The translations under genes were made by a program, and so were the position numbers. The notes below the pieces were generated by a model that was not told the DNA's origin, ran no database searches, and was given only the letters and a program-made list of their open reading frames with translations. A stretch of DNA of 64,000 nt from Leptothrix discophora. GTDB taxonomy: Bacteria; Pseudomonadota; Gammaproteobacteria; Burkholderiales; Burkholderiaceae_C. The DNA is taken from assembly GCF_030705305.1 (NCBI RefSeq), contig NZ_JAUZEE010000015.1:1-64000 (forward strand), read 5' to 3'. This document shows, one piece after another, positions 31,001-38,027 of this stretch. Each line of letters opens with the position of its first letter. Position 1 is the first letter of the stretch.

Positions 31001-33681
31001 GCGGCGGCGGGCCGCAGCGCGCCGGCCGCATCCGGCCACGGCGGCGCGAGCAGCGCGATGCCGAAGCTCAGCACCACCATCGCCCAGGTCATCGGTGCGA
31101 CCAGCGAGCGGCGCAGGTTGTCGAGCATCTTCCAGCGGTTGACCGCCTCCATCGGGTAGCGACCCGGCCGCAGCAGGATGGGCAGCAGCTGCCAGTCGCC
31201 ACGGGTCCAGCGGTGCAGCCGCGCGGCGGCCAGGTCGGCATGGCTGGGCGCTTCCTCGACCAGCGAGATGTCGCTGACCCGGGCGCAGCGCGCGATCGAG
31301 CCTTCCAGCAGGTCGTGGCTGAGCACCTCGCCCTCGGGCAGACGGCCGGCGAGCACCGCATGCACGGCCTCGACCTGCAGCAGGCCCTTGCCGCTGAACG
31401 TGCCTTCGCCGTGCAGGTCCTGGTAGACCTCCGACGAGGCGGCGCTGTATGGGTCCAGGCCGCACTGGCCGGCGAACAGCGCGTGGAAGGGCGTCAGCGA
31501 CTGCGCCGCAGGCAGCGGCGTGACCACGCGCGGCTGCAGGATGCCGTAGCCACGCACGACCCGGCGCCCGCTGGCATCGAGCCGGGGCGCGTTGGCCGGG
31601 TGCGCGGCGATGCCCACCAGCTCGCGCAGCCGGCCGGGCGGCAGCTGGGTGTCGCTGTCGAGCGTGACCAGGTGGCGCGTGCCCGGCGTCAGCCGCGACA
31701 GCTCGCCCAGGTCGACGAAGGCCGAGGCGTCGCCGGTGGCCAGCGCCCGCACCAGCTGTTCGAGCTTGCCGCGCTTGCGCTCCCAGCCGATCCAGGCCTG
31801 TTCGCCGATGCTGTGGGTGCGCGCTCGGTGCAACAGCAGGAAGCGCGGGGCGGTGGCCGGCGCGTTGATCGGCACGTTCACCGGCGCGTTCACCGGCACG
31901 TTGGCCGGGTCGGCAGCCTCCGGCGGGTGCAGCCGGTTGAGCGCCTCGATGCCGGCGCGGGCGGCGGCCAGGCGCTCGGCGTCGCCGGGGACCTCGGCCT
32001 CGGCCGCATCGGGCCAGTCGGTCAGCAGCGCGTAGCGGGCGTGGCGTTCCGGGTTGGCCAGGTGGTGGCGGCGCAGGCTGCGCAGCAGCGCGTCCAGGGC
32101 GGCCGGCTCGCCCAGCATCGTCGGGATCACGACCAGCACCCGGTGCTCGGCCGGCAGGCCCTGCGCGAAGGCGCAGCGCGGCAGGCGGCCGGGCCGGGTC
32201 GACTCGCTGATCAGGCGGTGGATCACCGCGATCACCGCCTCCGAGGCCGGGAAGGCCATCAGCAGCGCGAACAACGCCGCCAGGGCGGTCCAGCCGCCGC
32301 TGGCGGCACCGGCGTGGACCGGCAGCAGCCAGGCCACGCCGGCCGCGCTGCCGGCGGCCACTGTCAGCAGGTAGGCCGGCAGTGCCAGCCGGGGCGCCAG
32401 TCGCCGCCACAGCCAACGCCAGGGCTCGCGCAGGCCGAGCGCCCGCAGCAGCACCGGCCGGCCGGCGCCCTGCAGCCAGTGGCCGGCCAGCGCACGCGGG
32501 TCGTCGGCCGCATGGGCTTCGTTGGCCTCGTGGACGGTCCGCATCAGCGCGAGCAGGCTGCGTGCGACGCCGGCCTCGTCCTGGCCGCTGCGCCGCGCCA
32601 GCGGCTCGATGCCGTGCAGCGTTGCATCTCGGCTGGCACTGTCCTCGGCCTCGAACACCGGCGAGGCCAGCATGGCCTGCATCAGCGCGCTGGTGCGGGC
32701 GACCATGTCCGGCCAGTCGGCATCGCCGACCGCGCGCAGCGAACGCACCGCGTTGCTGACGCTGAGGTTGTCGGCGGTCTGGTCGGCGCGCTGCTGGTCC
32801 AGCAGCTGCGCCGGCTGCGGCAGCACGCGCTGCAGCCATTCGCGGTGGCGGCTGGCCGGGTGCAGGCTGCCGGAGCTGCCGATGTCGTGCAGGCGCTGTG
32901 CCATCTGGGCCAGGAAGGCCGCGCCAGCGCCGCGCCGGTTCAGCCGCGCCAGCAGCGGGTCCAGCCAGGCCGAGTCGTCGTGGCCCTGGCTGATCTGGTC
33001 GCAGCAGCGGTTGGCCAGCTCGCGGGCGGCCTTGTTGGTGGCCACGCGCTCGGCCAGCCGGCGCAGGTTCTCGATCAGCACCACCCGCAGCGTGGTCGGC
33101 AGCGCCCACAGCTCGCGCAGGCTCAGCGGCCGGGTCTCCTGGTAGGCGTTGAGGAAATGGACCAGCAGGTCCTCGTCGAAGGCGCCGTCGGTGTGCGCCA
33201 CGTGCGCCCAGGCCACGCCGTAGATGCGCGGCAGGCCGGCCAGCGGCGGGTCCACCAGCACCGGCAGGCTGCGGAAGTAGCGCCGTGGCAGGCCGTCGTG
33301 GACGGCCTTGAGCTGGGCCTCGATCAGGTGGAAGTTGTCGAGCAGCCATTCGGCCGCCGGGCTGACGTCGTGGCCGCTGGCCGCCTGGGTGCCGATGAAG
33401 TCGTGCGCCAGGCGCAGCACCCGCACGTTGCTCTTCAGGCGGGGCACGAAGGTCGGCGCGAAGGCCGCCGCGAGCGAGCGCCACGGCGCCATCGGGTGGC
33501 GCGCATCGGCCTGCACGCGGTGGGTCGCGCCGAGGCTGCGGCCGTGCTGCGCGAAGCGGTCCGGGCCGAACAGCTCCGATCGGATCGGCGGCAGCAGCGG
33601 CCCGTCGATGCCATCCAGCATCGCGCACATCGAGGGCGTCGCGCCGCCGGGGATCAGCTTCCAGAGCGCGGCGTCGGCCAC
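25048..33681 (-). CDS. ndvB: cyclic beta-1,2-glucan synthase (GT84-GH94 megaprotein)
   Basis: 2877 residues, the expected size of Cgs/ChvB/NdvB. This inner-membrane enzyme starts, elongates and cyclises beta-1,2-glucan from UDP-glucose for osmoadaptation and surface interactions. The GT84 part contains VTLDSDTQLPPGRL (about residue 670), GEGTFSGKGLLQVEA, LSHDLLEGS and RWTRGDWQL (about 825), among transmembrane helices near 430-490 and 860-1070. A glycoamylase-like module (about 1400-1480) has FMAHHQGMTIVAL. The C-terminal GH94 phosphorylase half has SGDWNDGMNRVG (about 2545) and YPPGIRENGGQYTHA (about 2695), which trims chain length. GTG 33681 follows the small gene upstream by 3 bases, so translation is coupled. 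Confidence 0.95.
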   Translation of the reverse strand: MADAALWKLIPGGATPSMCAMLDGIDGPLLPPIRSELFGPDRFAQHGRSLGATHRVQADARHPMAPWRSLAAAFAPTFVPRLKSNVRVLRLAHDFIGTQAASGHDVSPAAEWLLDNFHLIEAQLKAVHDGLPRRYFRSLPVLVDPPLAGLPRIYGVAWAHVAHTDGAFDEDLLVHFLNAYQETRPLSLRELWALPTTLRVVLIENLRRLAERVATNKAARELANRCCDQISQGHDDSAWLDPLLARLNRRGAGAAFLAQMAQRLHDIGSSGSLHPASRHREWLQRVLPQPAQLLDQQRADQTADNLSVSNAVRSLRAVGDADWPDMVARTSALMQAMLASPVFEAEDSASRDATLHGIEPLARRSGQDEAGVARSLLALMRTVHEANEAHAADDPRALAGHWLQGAGRPVLLRALGLREPWRWLWRRLAPRLALPAYLLTVAAGSAAGVAWLLPVHAGAASGGWTALAALFALLMAFPASEAVIAVIHRLISESTRPGRLPRCAFAQGLPAEHRVLVVIPTMLGEPAALDALLRSLRRHHLANPERHARYALLTDWPDAAEAEVPGDAERLAAARAGIEALNRLHPPEAADPANVPVNAPVNVPINAPATAPRFLLLHRARTHSIGEQAWIGWERKRGKLEQLVRALATGDASAFVDLGELSRLTPGTRHLVTLDSDTQLPPGRLRELVGIAAHPANAPRLDASGRRVVRGYGILQPRVVTPLPAAQSLTPFHALFAGQCGLDPYSAASSEVYQDLHGEGTFSGKGLLQVEAVHAVLAGRLPEGEVLSHDLLEGSIARCARVSDISLVEEAPSHADLAAARLHRWTRGDWQLLPILLRPGRYPMEAVNRWKMLDNLRRSLVAPMTWAMVVLSFGIALLAPPWPDAAGALRPAAAVLLAGAAFVAGPLLGALAGLVPTGTDHAWRHHLRHVGEDLLRVLGGGLWHLAMLQQHALDALDAVGRALHRLLVSRRHLLQWMPSGQTRASLGLRELLAAHAPASALALVMLAAVAGVAWAPSWLTCWPADQAPSGTALAWAAGAALLWLGTPLWTRWVSRPRRPRASAELTPTGRHYLHGVARDSWRLFERCVGPADHHLPPDNLQTDPQDLVAHRTSPTNIGLYLLSAACARAFGWIDSAELASRLEATLDTLDRLERHRGHFLNWYDTAQATPLLPMYVSTVDSGNLSGHLLALAQACLDEIAEPWPAPQRAALAGRLQALSRRCQRLAWEAEFGFLHHRKRRLLHIGYRVAEQQLDAGFYDLLASESRLTSLLAIAKGDVPVAHWAALGRPFYALGSRSALRSWSGSMFEYLMPTLVLAEPQGSVLREACGSAIREQIAYGNARGVPWGISECAHAGRDHTLTYQYAPQGVPRLALRRTPPDELVVAPYASALAAQLLPHLACLNLMALEDLSARGACGFVDALDYSPARLTVLDGGATRGTPVSTFMAHHQGMTIVALANVLLDGLPQRWGMADPHLDAVASLLHELPPREVSTLAAPPALPDLPAPGTRAPVLFREVLPGAAAVEPTHAFGNGRLGITLRANGCGTSRWGEIGLHRQRDDALRDAHGSFLFLRRPRPVSSPGGLLERLAQELVGPPSGSSLPAPAAQAAQAAQAAPAALVSLTAHPAPDPQAVYRSVFHADRVSFEAEWPDLLAQTTVWVSPEDDVEFRQVEWRNLGDQAIEIELVSAFDVTLSDPRADEAHPAFGNLFVGARWLPAARALLFERKARLVTEQPVHLAHVVAACDPAPLAVRVQTGRLAWLGRPGRVDRPQGLLQRAPADECTLATGLDPVSALAVTLRVPAHGKARVTFATAIATQQATVLAMVDKYRQREHVRRASLMSATLAGIRQRSLGLGAEPAMAVQSLTTALLMTLTDVQDNAADADLAGPVDGHALLRDRRRLWRLGISGDRPWLLVSVGAMAGLGLVRALVQALRGWAWAGIACDLVVIDTEPASYHMSLHHALKSLAERHGVDTATPGQPARTAVHLVHASDLDDDDRHTLRRGARARFVSDGRPLLHHVQDWLSRHELDRAQRRSVAAWTVGAGAAEVDAATAPGIVAASTGQFIAGHGEFRFDVGPRLRPQRPWVNVLANPAFGCLVSESGAGHTWAGNSRLHQLTAWSNDAVADPPGECFLLQLHDGRRSWSLAPSAWGDPQARYRIAHGQGITRIVHRIRHDGVELLVSASWCVDADLALKQVRIQLSHGDADPDAATLSLRLVGLVEWVMGARRADRASVDCAIAATPGQTVLLATQGEQADGFGGATAFMTLQPLADAPGEDRPDWTCDRREFLDDDGRLVLPERLGRRSGRALDPCAALSVDLALAPGQTVERVFLIGHGDSRAAALRLARGAVEVCAEVRQDAALTRWDSLLGAVEVRTPDPLFDALVNRWLVYQSVACRLWAKAGHYQAGGATGFRDQLQDTLALAWSAPELLRQQILLCASRQYATGDVQHWWHAPGGAGVRTRFSDDLLWLPHACAHHLARVGDDGLLDVVVPFLEGGEIPPGAEDLYETPQPGAQAASVYEHAARAIDRSLRSGAHGLPLMGSGDWNDGMNRVGHEGRGESVWLAWFLCALVRDVAPIARQRGEAERAQRWQDAAAGWAAALDGPAWDGQWYRRAFFDDGSPLGASTNAEARIDLIAQAWSVFADVTPRERQLAAMDAAQRLLVDPALGLTRLLDPPFARSEPSPGYIQAYPPGIRENGGQYTHAAVWALMAQAELARRLRADDPVAAQRHADAAWQICTGLSPAHRSADPLQGPRYLAEPYAIAGDIYSQPPCAGQAGWSWYTGSASWLHRAAIESILGLQMHATRFSLDPSLPSHWPGAELTLRRGGLTLAFEIRRVNGDDVETTDATRLVAGQSVPWQHLSGLCRYRLDLRD

Positions 33682-33684
33682 CGC

Positions 33685-33930
33685 TCAGGACGCGAGCGGC
33701 AACAGCAGCAGCGCCAGCGCGATCAGCGTGATCAGGCTGGTGATGACATGCCCGGCCGCATAGGCGGCGAGGTCGCGCATCGCGCCCTGGAGGCTGGCCC
33801 AGCGGCCGGTCAGGTGGGCGCAGACACGCAGGTGCTCGCCGAGCGCCTGCAGCTCCTTGGGCGTGGTGCTGCCGTCGTCGCCAAAGGAGGCGGTGCTCCA
33901 GGTGGGCTGGTGGGGAGGAGATGCCGTCAT
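33685..33930 (-). CDS. small single-pass membrane protein upstream of ndvB
   Basis: 81 residues from ATG 33930, which has GAGG 8 bases upstream. The soluble N-terminal part (MTASPPHQPTWSTASFG and LGEHLRVCAHLTGRWASL) is followed by one strong helix at the C-terminus (GHVITSLITLIALALLLLPLAS). I do not recognise the family. It sits 10 bases after the basic mini-protein and 3 bases before ndvB, so the three genes form one operon. It may be an accessory of the glucan synthase. The start could also be the GTG at 33936. Confidence 0.7.
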   Translation of the reverse strand: MTASPPHQPTWSTASFGDDGSTTPKELQALGEHLRVCAHLTGRWASLQGAMRDLAAYAAGHVITSLITLIALALLLLPLAS

Positions 33931-33940
33931 GGCCACGTCC

Positions 33941-34075
33941 TCAGCGCCGGCCCTTGACGCGCTCGGCCGGCGCGTGCATCACCACCGGCGCGGTCGCCGC
34001 TGGCGTGGCCGACCGGGCCGGGGCTTCCTTCCTGGGCTTCTTCGCTTCCTTGTTGCCACGTTGGGACTTGGACAT
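33941..34075 (-). CDS. 44-residue basic protein (MSKSQRGNKEAKKP type)
   Basis: The reading begins MSKSQRGNKEAKKPRKEAP and continues with Ala, Pro, Lys and Arg, ending VMHAPAERVKGRR. A perfect AGGAGG lies 6 bases before the ATG at 34075, strong evidence that it is translated. Small basic proteins with this N-terminus are, to my memory, common uncharacterised genes in Burkholderiales. It is likely disordered and may bind nucleic acid. It is the first gene of the ndvB operon, and a perfect GTGCG-N4-CGCAC site lies about 137 bases upstream. Confidence 0.72.
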   Translation of the reverse strand: MSKSQRGNKEAKKPRKEAPARSATPAATAPVVMHAPAERVKGRR

Positions 34076-34211
34076 CGGGACCTCCTGGGCTCGGGTGCGT
34101 GGATCGGTGGCCCGGAGCGGGTGTCGCCGTGGGCATCGGCCGTTGCGGGCCGACACCGGTGCCGACACGGCCCCGGAGCCACCGTTCTACGTGGCCGGGC
34201 GTGGCCTGTCG

Positions 34212-34225
34212 GTGCGGTGTCGCAC
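34212..34225. promoter_or_regulatory. GTGCG-N4-CGCAC palindrome upstream of the ndvB operon
   Basis: GTGCGGTGTCGCAC, both half-sites exact, preceded by CTGTCG as at two other copies. It lies between the stop of the first Crp-like gene and the start of the ndvB operon. Proposed Crp-like operator. Confidence 0.5.
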
Positions 34226-34241
34226 ACGCGGGTCGCCCGGC

Positions 34242-34967
34242 TCAGGCGGTGAGCGGGGTGGCCGGCAGCAGGCGTTCGTATTCGCGCCGCACCACGCGGT
34301 AGCACTCGCAGCTGCGCTGCTCCAGGCCCGGCCGGTCCAGCACCGTGATGTGGCCGCGCCGGTAGCGGATCAGACCGGCGGCCTGCAGGCGCAGCGCGGC
34401 CTCGGTGACGCCCTCGCGGCGCACGCCCAGCGTGGTGGCGATCAGGTCCTGGGTCACGGCCAGCTCCATGCCATCGAGCCGGTCCAGGCTCAACAGCAGC
34501 CAGCGGCAAAGCTGCTGGTCGAGCGTGTGGTGGCGGTTGCAGACCGCCGTCTGCGCCATCTGCGTGATCGCGGCCTGGATGTAGCGCAGCACCAGGCCCA
34601 TGACGGCGGGGGAGTGGTCGAAGGTTTCCTTCAGCACGGCGGCCGGCAGGCTGCAGGCCAGGCCGGGGCTGACCACCACCGCGCGGCAGGGGTTCGACAC
34701 GCCGCCCATGAAGACGGCGATGCCGATCAGGCCCTCCCGGCCGACCTGCGCGATCTCGGTCGACGAGCCGTTGAGCAGCACCTGGCGCACCGAGACGACC
34801 GCGTGGCAGGGGAACACCACATGGGTCGGCGACTCGCCGGCTTCGTAGACCACCTGGCCCCGGAGCAGCTCGACGTGTTCGAGCCGATCCTGCCAGCGCA
34901 GGTGGTCGGACTCCGGCACGGCGGCAAGCAGCCGGTTGACGTGGCGGAGGTCATGCGGGACGGTCAC
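34242..34967 (-). CDS. Crp/Fnr family transcriptional regulator, paralogue 1
   Basis: 241 residues from GTG 34967 with AAGGAAG just upstream. An N-terminal cyclic-nucleotide-binding-like beta barrel (HVELLRGQVVYEAGESPTHVVFPCHAVVS) is followed by a long dimer helix and the signature CNRHHTLDQQLCRWLLLSLDRL. The winged helix has the recognition region TLGVRREGVTEAALRLQAAG; Arg and Glu at the positions of Crp Arg180 and Glu181 are kept, while the Arg185 position differs. It has no Fnr-type cysteine cluster at the N-terminus. The effector is unknown. A near-perfect palindrome at 34996-35009 lies 29 bases upstream, suggesting autoregulation. Paralogues are at 47804-48523 and 46875-47690. Confidence 0.9.
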   Translation of the reverse strand: MTVPHDLRHVNRLLAAVPESDHLRWQDRLEHVELLRGQVVYEAGESPTHVVFPCHAVVSVRQVLLNGSSTEIAQVGREGLIGIAVFMGGVSNPCRAVVVSPGLACSLPAAVLKETFDHSPAVMGLVLRYIQAAITQMAQTAVCNRHHTLDQQLCRWLLLSLDRLDGMELAVTQDLIATTLGVRREGVTEAALRLQAAGLIRYRRGHITVLDRPGLEQRSCECYRVVRREYERLLPATPLTA

Positions 34968-34995
34968 GGGCTTCCTTGGGGCGGGGCGCGGTGGC

Positions 34996-35009
34996 GTGCG
35001 CTGCCGTAC
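34996..35009. promoter_or_regulatory. near-perfect palindrome upstream of Crp-like gene 1
   Basis: GTGCGCTGCCGTAC, one mismatch from GTGCG-N4-CGCAC, starting 29 bases upstream of the GTG start. Likely an autoregulatory site of the family. Confidence 0.5.
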
Positions 35010-35086
35010 CGAGTGTGCGCGTCGCCGGCGAGGCCGGGCAGGCGTTGGCAGAGAAGACCGCGCGACTGTGGCGGGTCGTCCGTTCG

Positions 35087-35100
35087 GTGCGCTGCCGCAC
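35087..35100. promoter_or_regulatory. perfect palindrome upstream of fumC
   Basis: GTGCGCTGCCGCAC followed by AGACAG, both half-sites exact, 62 bases before the fumC ATG in the fumC/crp divergent gap. The 3' AGAC extension recurs beside other copies. Confidence 0.55.
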
Positions 35101-35161
35101 AGACAGGCCCGCTGGAAGGTGCTCAACATCCCGTACGGCAGATCCCCTGAGGCCCGATGCC

Positions 35162-36622
35162 ATGACCGCCAAGCCCGACCGCCACGCCCAGGCCAGACCG
35201 GCCACCCGCATCGAGCACGACCCGATGGGTCCGATCGACGTCCCCGCCCTGGCGCTGTGGGGCGCGCAGACCGAGCGCAGCCGGCGCCACTTCGCCTTCG
35301 GCGAGCCGCGCATGCCGCTGGCGCTGATCCATGCCATGGCCGAGATCAAGCAGGCCGCCGCCCATGTCCATGCCCGGCTGGGCCTGCTGCCGCCCGAGCG
35401 TGCCGCCGCCATCGCCGAGGCCGCCGCGCGGGTGGCGCAGGGCGATGTCGACGAGGCCTTCCCGCTGTCGGTCTGGCAGACCGGCTCGGGCACGCAGAGC
35501 CACATGAACGTCAACGAGGTCATCGCCAACCTGGCCTCCGTGGCGCTGGGCGGTGGCATGGGCGAGGACCGCTGCGTTCACCCGAACGACGACGTCAACC
35601 GCGGCCAGTCCAGCAACGACGTCGTGCCGACCGCCATGCACCTGGCCGCGCTGCAGGCGGTGCGGCCGCTGCTGGCCGAGCTGGGCGAGCTGCGCCTGGC
35701 GCTGCGAGAGCGCGCGGCGGCCTGGCACGGCCTGGTCAAGGTCGGCCGCACCCACCTGCAGGATGCCGCGCCGGTCACGCTGGGGCAGGAATTCGGCGCC
35801 TATGCGAGCCAGCTCGACGGCGCCGAGGACACGATCCGCGCCAGCCTGCCGGCACTGCACCAGCTGGCCATCGGCGGCACGGCGGTCGGCACCGGGCTGA
35901 ACACCCATCCGGACTTCGCCGTCGGCGTGGTCGCCGAGCTGTCGGCGCGCCATGCCACGACCTTTGCCGTCGCGGCCGACCGCCATGCGGCCATGTCCAG
36001 CCACGAACCGCTGGTGCGCCTGCATGCGGGCCTGCGGCAGCTGGCCATCGCGCTGACCAAGATCGGTCACGACATCCGCCTGATGGGCAGCGGCCCGCGC
36101 GCCGGACTGGGCGAGCTGCGCCTGCCGGCCAACGAACCCGGCAGCTCGATGATGCCGGGCAAGGTCAACCCGACCCAGGTCGAGGCGCTTTGCATGGTCT
36201 GTGCCCAGGTCATGGGCCATGACGTGGCCATCGGCATCGCCGCCAGCCAGGGCCAGTTCGAGCTGAACGCCTGCAAGCCGCTGATCGTGCATGACCTGCT
36301 CGACAGCCTGCGGCTGCTGGGCGCGGCGATGGGCAGCTTCCGGCGTCACTGCATCGCGGGCCTGCAGGCCGACGAGGCCCGCATCGGCGCGCTGGTCGCA
36401 CATTCGCTGATGGGCGTGACCGCGCTGGTGCCGCATGTCGGCCACGACCGCGCGGCGGCCATCGCCCGCCATGCCGTGGCGCAGGGCCTGAGCCTGGGCG
36501 AGGCGGCCCTCGCCGTGGCCGGTCTTGGCGCGGCGGAGCTTGCGGCCTGGACCGACCCGGCCCGGTCAGTGTGGCCTGCCGCACCGACGCCGCTGCCGCC
36601 ACGAGGTCCACTTTCGCCATGA
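35162..36622 (+). CDS. fumC: class II fumarate hydratase
   Basis: 486 residues. Iron-free, oxygen- and superoxide-stable fumarase of the aspartase/fumarase superfamily, a cytoplasmic tetramer. Signature regions are present: QTGSGTQSHMNVNEVIANLA, VHPNDDVNRGQSSNDVVPTAMH, VGRTHLQDAAPVTLGQEF, and the active-site loop GSSMMPGKVNPTQVEA, whose GSS serine is the catalytic base. A Pro/Ala/Arg extension of about 20 residues follows the last helix. The stop overlaps the next ATG (ATGA). A perfect GTGCG-N4-CGCAC site lies upstream, so expression may follow the Crp-like stress regulators. Confidence 0.95.
   Translation: MTAKPDRHAQARPATRIEHDPMGPIDVPALALWGAQTERSRRHFAFGEPRMPLALIHAMAEIKQAAAHVHARLGLLPPERAAAIAEAAARVAQGDVDEAFPLSVWQTGSGTQSHMNVNEVIANLASVALGGGMGEDRCVHPNDDVNRGQSSNDVVPTAMHLAALQAVRPLLAELGELRLALRERAAAWHGLVKVGRTHLQDAAPVTLGQEFGAYASQLDGAEDTIRASLPALHQLAIGGTAVGTGLNTHPDFAVGVVAELSARHATTFAVAADRHAAMSSHEPLVRLHAGLRQLAIALTKIGHDIRLMGSGPRAGLGELRLPANEPGSSMMPGKVNPTQVEALCMVCAQVMGHDVAIGIAASQGQFELNACKPLIVHDLLDSLRLLGAAMGSFRRHCIAGLQADEARIGALVAHSLMGVTALVPHVGHDRAAAIARHAVAQGLSLGEAALAVAGLGAAELAAWTDPARSVWPAAPTPLPPRGPLSP
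36571..36584. promoter_or_regulatory. degenerate palindrome near the GGDEF operon
   Basis: GTGGCCTGCCGCAC; on the other strand GGTGCG-GCAG-GCCAC, with the TCGGTGCG context of better copies. It lies inside the last codons of fumC, 35 bases before the next ATG. Only one half is exact, so this is weak. Confidence 0.25.
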
Positions 36623-36909
36623 ACCCGAACCTGGCATCCCACGTCCGCGGCACCCGCCGCCCGACTCTCGATCTCGAACGCGGCCCGGCCCTTGCCCGGG
36701 TGTTGTCCGGTGCCGCAGGCGACCTGACGCCGGCCGTCCACCAGGCCCGCCCGCCGGGCATGCACGACCTGGAGACGCTCGCGACCTGGCACATCTCGTG
36801 GCACCTGGGTCGCTACTGGTTCGGCCCCTTCTGCTTCGACGACCTGGCCGACGCCGTGCGCTACGCGCGTCAACAGCAGGCGCATGCCGTGCCTGAGGTC
36901 GATGACTGA
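36619..36909 (+). CDS. hypothetical protein coupled to fumC
   Basis: 96 residues. The ATG overlaps the fumC stop (ATGA), so it is probably translated by re-initiation. It reads RPTLDLERGPALARVLSGAAGD early and HISWHLGRYWFGPFCFDDLADAVRYARQQ late. The compact C-terminal WHLGRYWFGPFCF motif rich in aromatic residues looks structured. No domain is recognised and no membrane segment is present. A ribosome-length gap separates it from the downstream diguanylate cyclase. Homologues probably occur only in close relatives; that is inference. Confidence 0.65.
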   Translation: MNPNLASHVRGTRRPTLDLERGPALARVLSGAAGDLTPAVHQARPPGMHDLETLATWHISWHLGRYWFGPFCFDDLADAVRYARQQQAHAVPEVDD

Positions 36910-36922
36910 AGGATGTTCCGGC

Positions 36923-37678
36923 ATGTCGAACACGTCCTTCCCCGTCGGATCCGACCTGCCCGCCCTGGAAGGCCGGATCCACAGGCTGCTGCGCCGCGTG
37001 ATCGAGCTGGAGCAGCTCAACGCCGAACTGCGCCGCCAGGCCCACCACGACCTGCTGACCGGCCTGCCCAATCGCCGCCTGCTGGCCGACCGCCTCAGCG
37101 TCGGCATGGCCAGGGCCCGGCGCAGCCGCCATCCGCTGGCGGTGTGCTGCCTGGACCTCGACGGCTTCAAGCTCATCAACGACACCCACGGCCATGCGGC
37201 CGGCGACGTCCTGCTGGTGACGCTGGCACGCCGGCTCGAACAGGTCGTGCGGGCCGAGGAGACCGTCGCGCGGGTCGGCGGCGACGAGTTCGTGCTGCTG
37301 CTGGACCTTGACCTGCCCACCGACCTCGATCCGGTGCTGCGGCGCGTGCTGGCCGCCGTGCACGCGCCGGTCGACCTCGGCGGCCAGGCCGTGCAGGTCG
37401 CGGCCAGCGTCGGCCATGTGCTCTATCCCGCCGCGATGGACGACGGCGTCGACGCCGACACGCTGCTGCGCCTGGCCGACCAGGCCATGTACCACGCCAA
37501 GCGCGAGGGACAGTCCCTGTCGCGACCCGCGCCGCTGTCTACCCCGGCGCCGGCGCCGTCGGCACCGTCGGCCAGCCCCCGCACCCGTTCCCAGCCCCCT
37601 CCGGAGGTGTTCCATGCTGTATCTCTTCAAGTCGCCGGTGACGGCCGAGGTCCTGATGACGTCCGCCGCAGCGGCTGA
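36923..37678 (+). CDS. diguanylate cyclase (GGDEF domain protein)
   Basis: 251 residues. A short N-terminal coiled coil (IHRLLRRVIELEQLNAELRRQ) is followed by a full GGDEF domain: HHDLLTGLPNRRLLADRL, LDLDGFKLINDTHGHAAGD and the intact GGDEF signature at residues 119-123. It should make cyclic di-GMP from two GTP. The inhibitory site is RAEE in place of RxxD, so product inhibition may be weak. There is no membrane or sensory domain. The Pro/Ala-rich C-terminal tail overlaps the following gene by 65 bases. ATG 36923 has AAGGA at 10 bases; ATG 36902 is possible. Cyclic di-GMP would fit control of the exopolysaccharide locus. Confidence 0.88.
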   Translation: MSNTSFPVGSDLPALEGRIHRLLRRVIELEQLNAELRRQAHHDLLTGLPNRRLLADRLSVGMARARRSRHPLAVCCLDLDGFKLINDTHGHAAGDVLLVTLARRLEQVVRAEETVARVGGDEFVLLLDLDLPTDLDPVLRRVLAAVHAPVDLGGQAVQVAASVGHVLYPAAMDDGVDADTLLRLADQAMYHAKREGQSLSRPAPLSTPAPAPSAPSASPRTRSQPPPEVFHAVSLQVAGDGRGPDDVRRSG

Positions 37679-38027
37679 ACTCCTGCACCTGATCGGCAAG
37701 GACAGCGCGCCCCAGGGCATCGTCATCGCCGAGGACCTGCCTGCGGCGATCCATGCGCTGGAACAGGCCATCGGCCGCGACGATGCCGAGCGCCTGCGCA
37801 TCGCCGCGGCCGACCGTCCGGGCGAGGCCGGCTCCGACGACGCCGTCGACGACACGGCCGACCGTGCCGCGACGTCCGGTTCCGACGACGAGCCCGTCAG
37901 CCTGCGTCGCCGTGCCTGGCCGCTGCTGGACCAGCTGCGCCAGTCCTCGCGCCACGGTGTCCCGGTGGTCTGGGAGACCCGCACGCTGCCCTCGGCCGTG
38001 CCGCTGCGGGCGGCGGGCTATGTGTAG
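37614..38027 (+). CDS. DUF1840 family protein
   Basis: 137 residues, starting MLYLFKSPVTAEVLM, the DUF1840 hallmark, with TSAAAAELLHLIGKD and a C-terminal RRAWPLLDQLRQSSRHGVPVVWE. A GGAGG lies before ATG 37614. It begins inside the 3' end of the GGDEF gene in another frame and ends in a 10-base convergent overlap with acnA. The family is common in Burkholderiales; the function is unknown. The acidic middle stretch (GEAGSDDAVDDTADRA) looks like a flexible linker. Confidence 0.85.
   Translation: MLYLFKSPVTAEVLMTSAAAAELLHLIGKDSAPQGIVIAEDLPAAIHALEQAIGRDDAERLRIAAADRPGEAGSDDAVDDTADRAATSGSDDEPVSLRRRAWPLLDQLRQSSRHGVPVVWETRTLPSAVPLRAAGYV

Noticed and set aside
27625-33957. Very long plus-strand open frames opposite the glucan synthase
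   Set aside because: They show the Gln/Arg/Val/Ala composition of antisense frames in high-GC genes. The minus strand has GT84 and GH94 motifs throughout.
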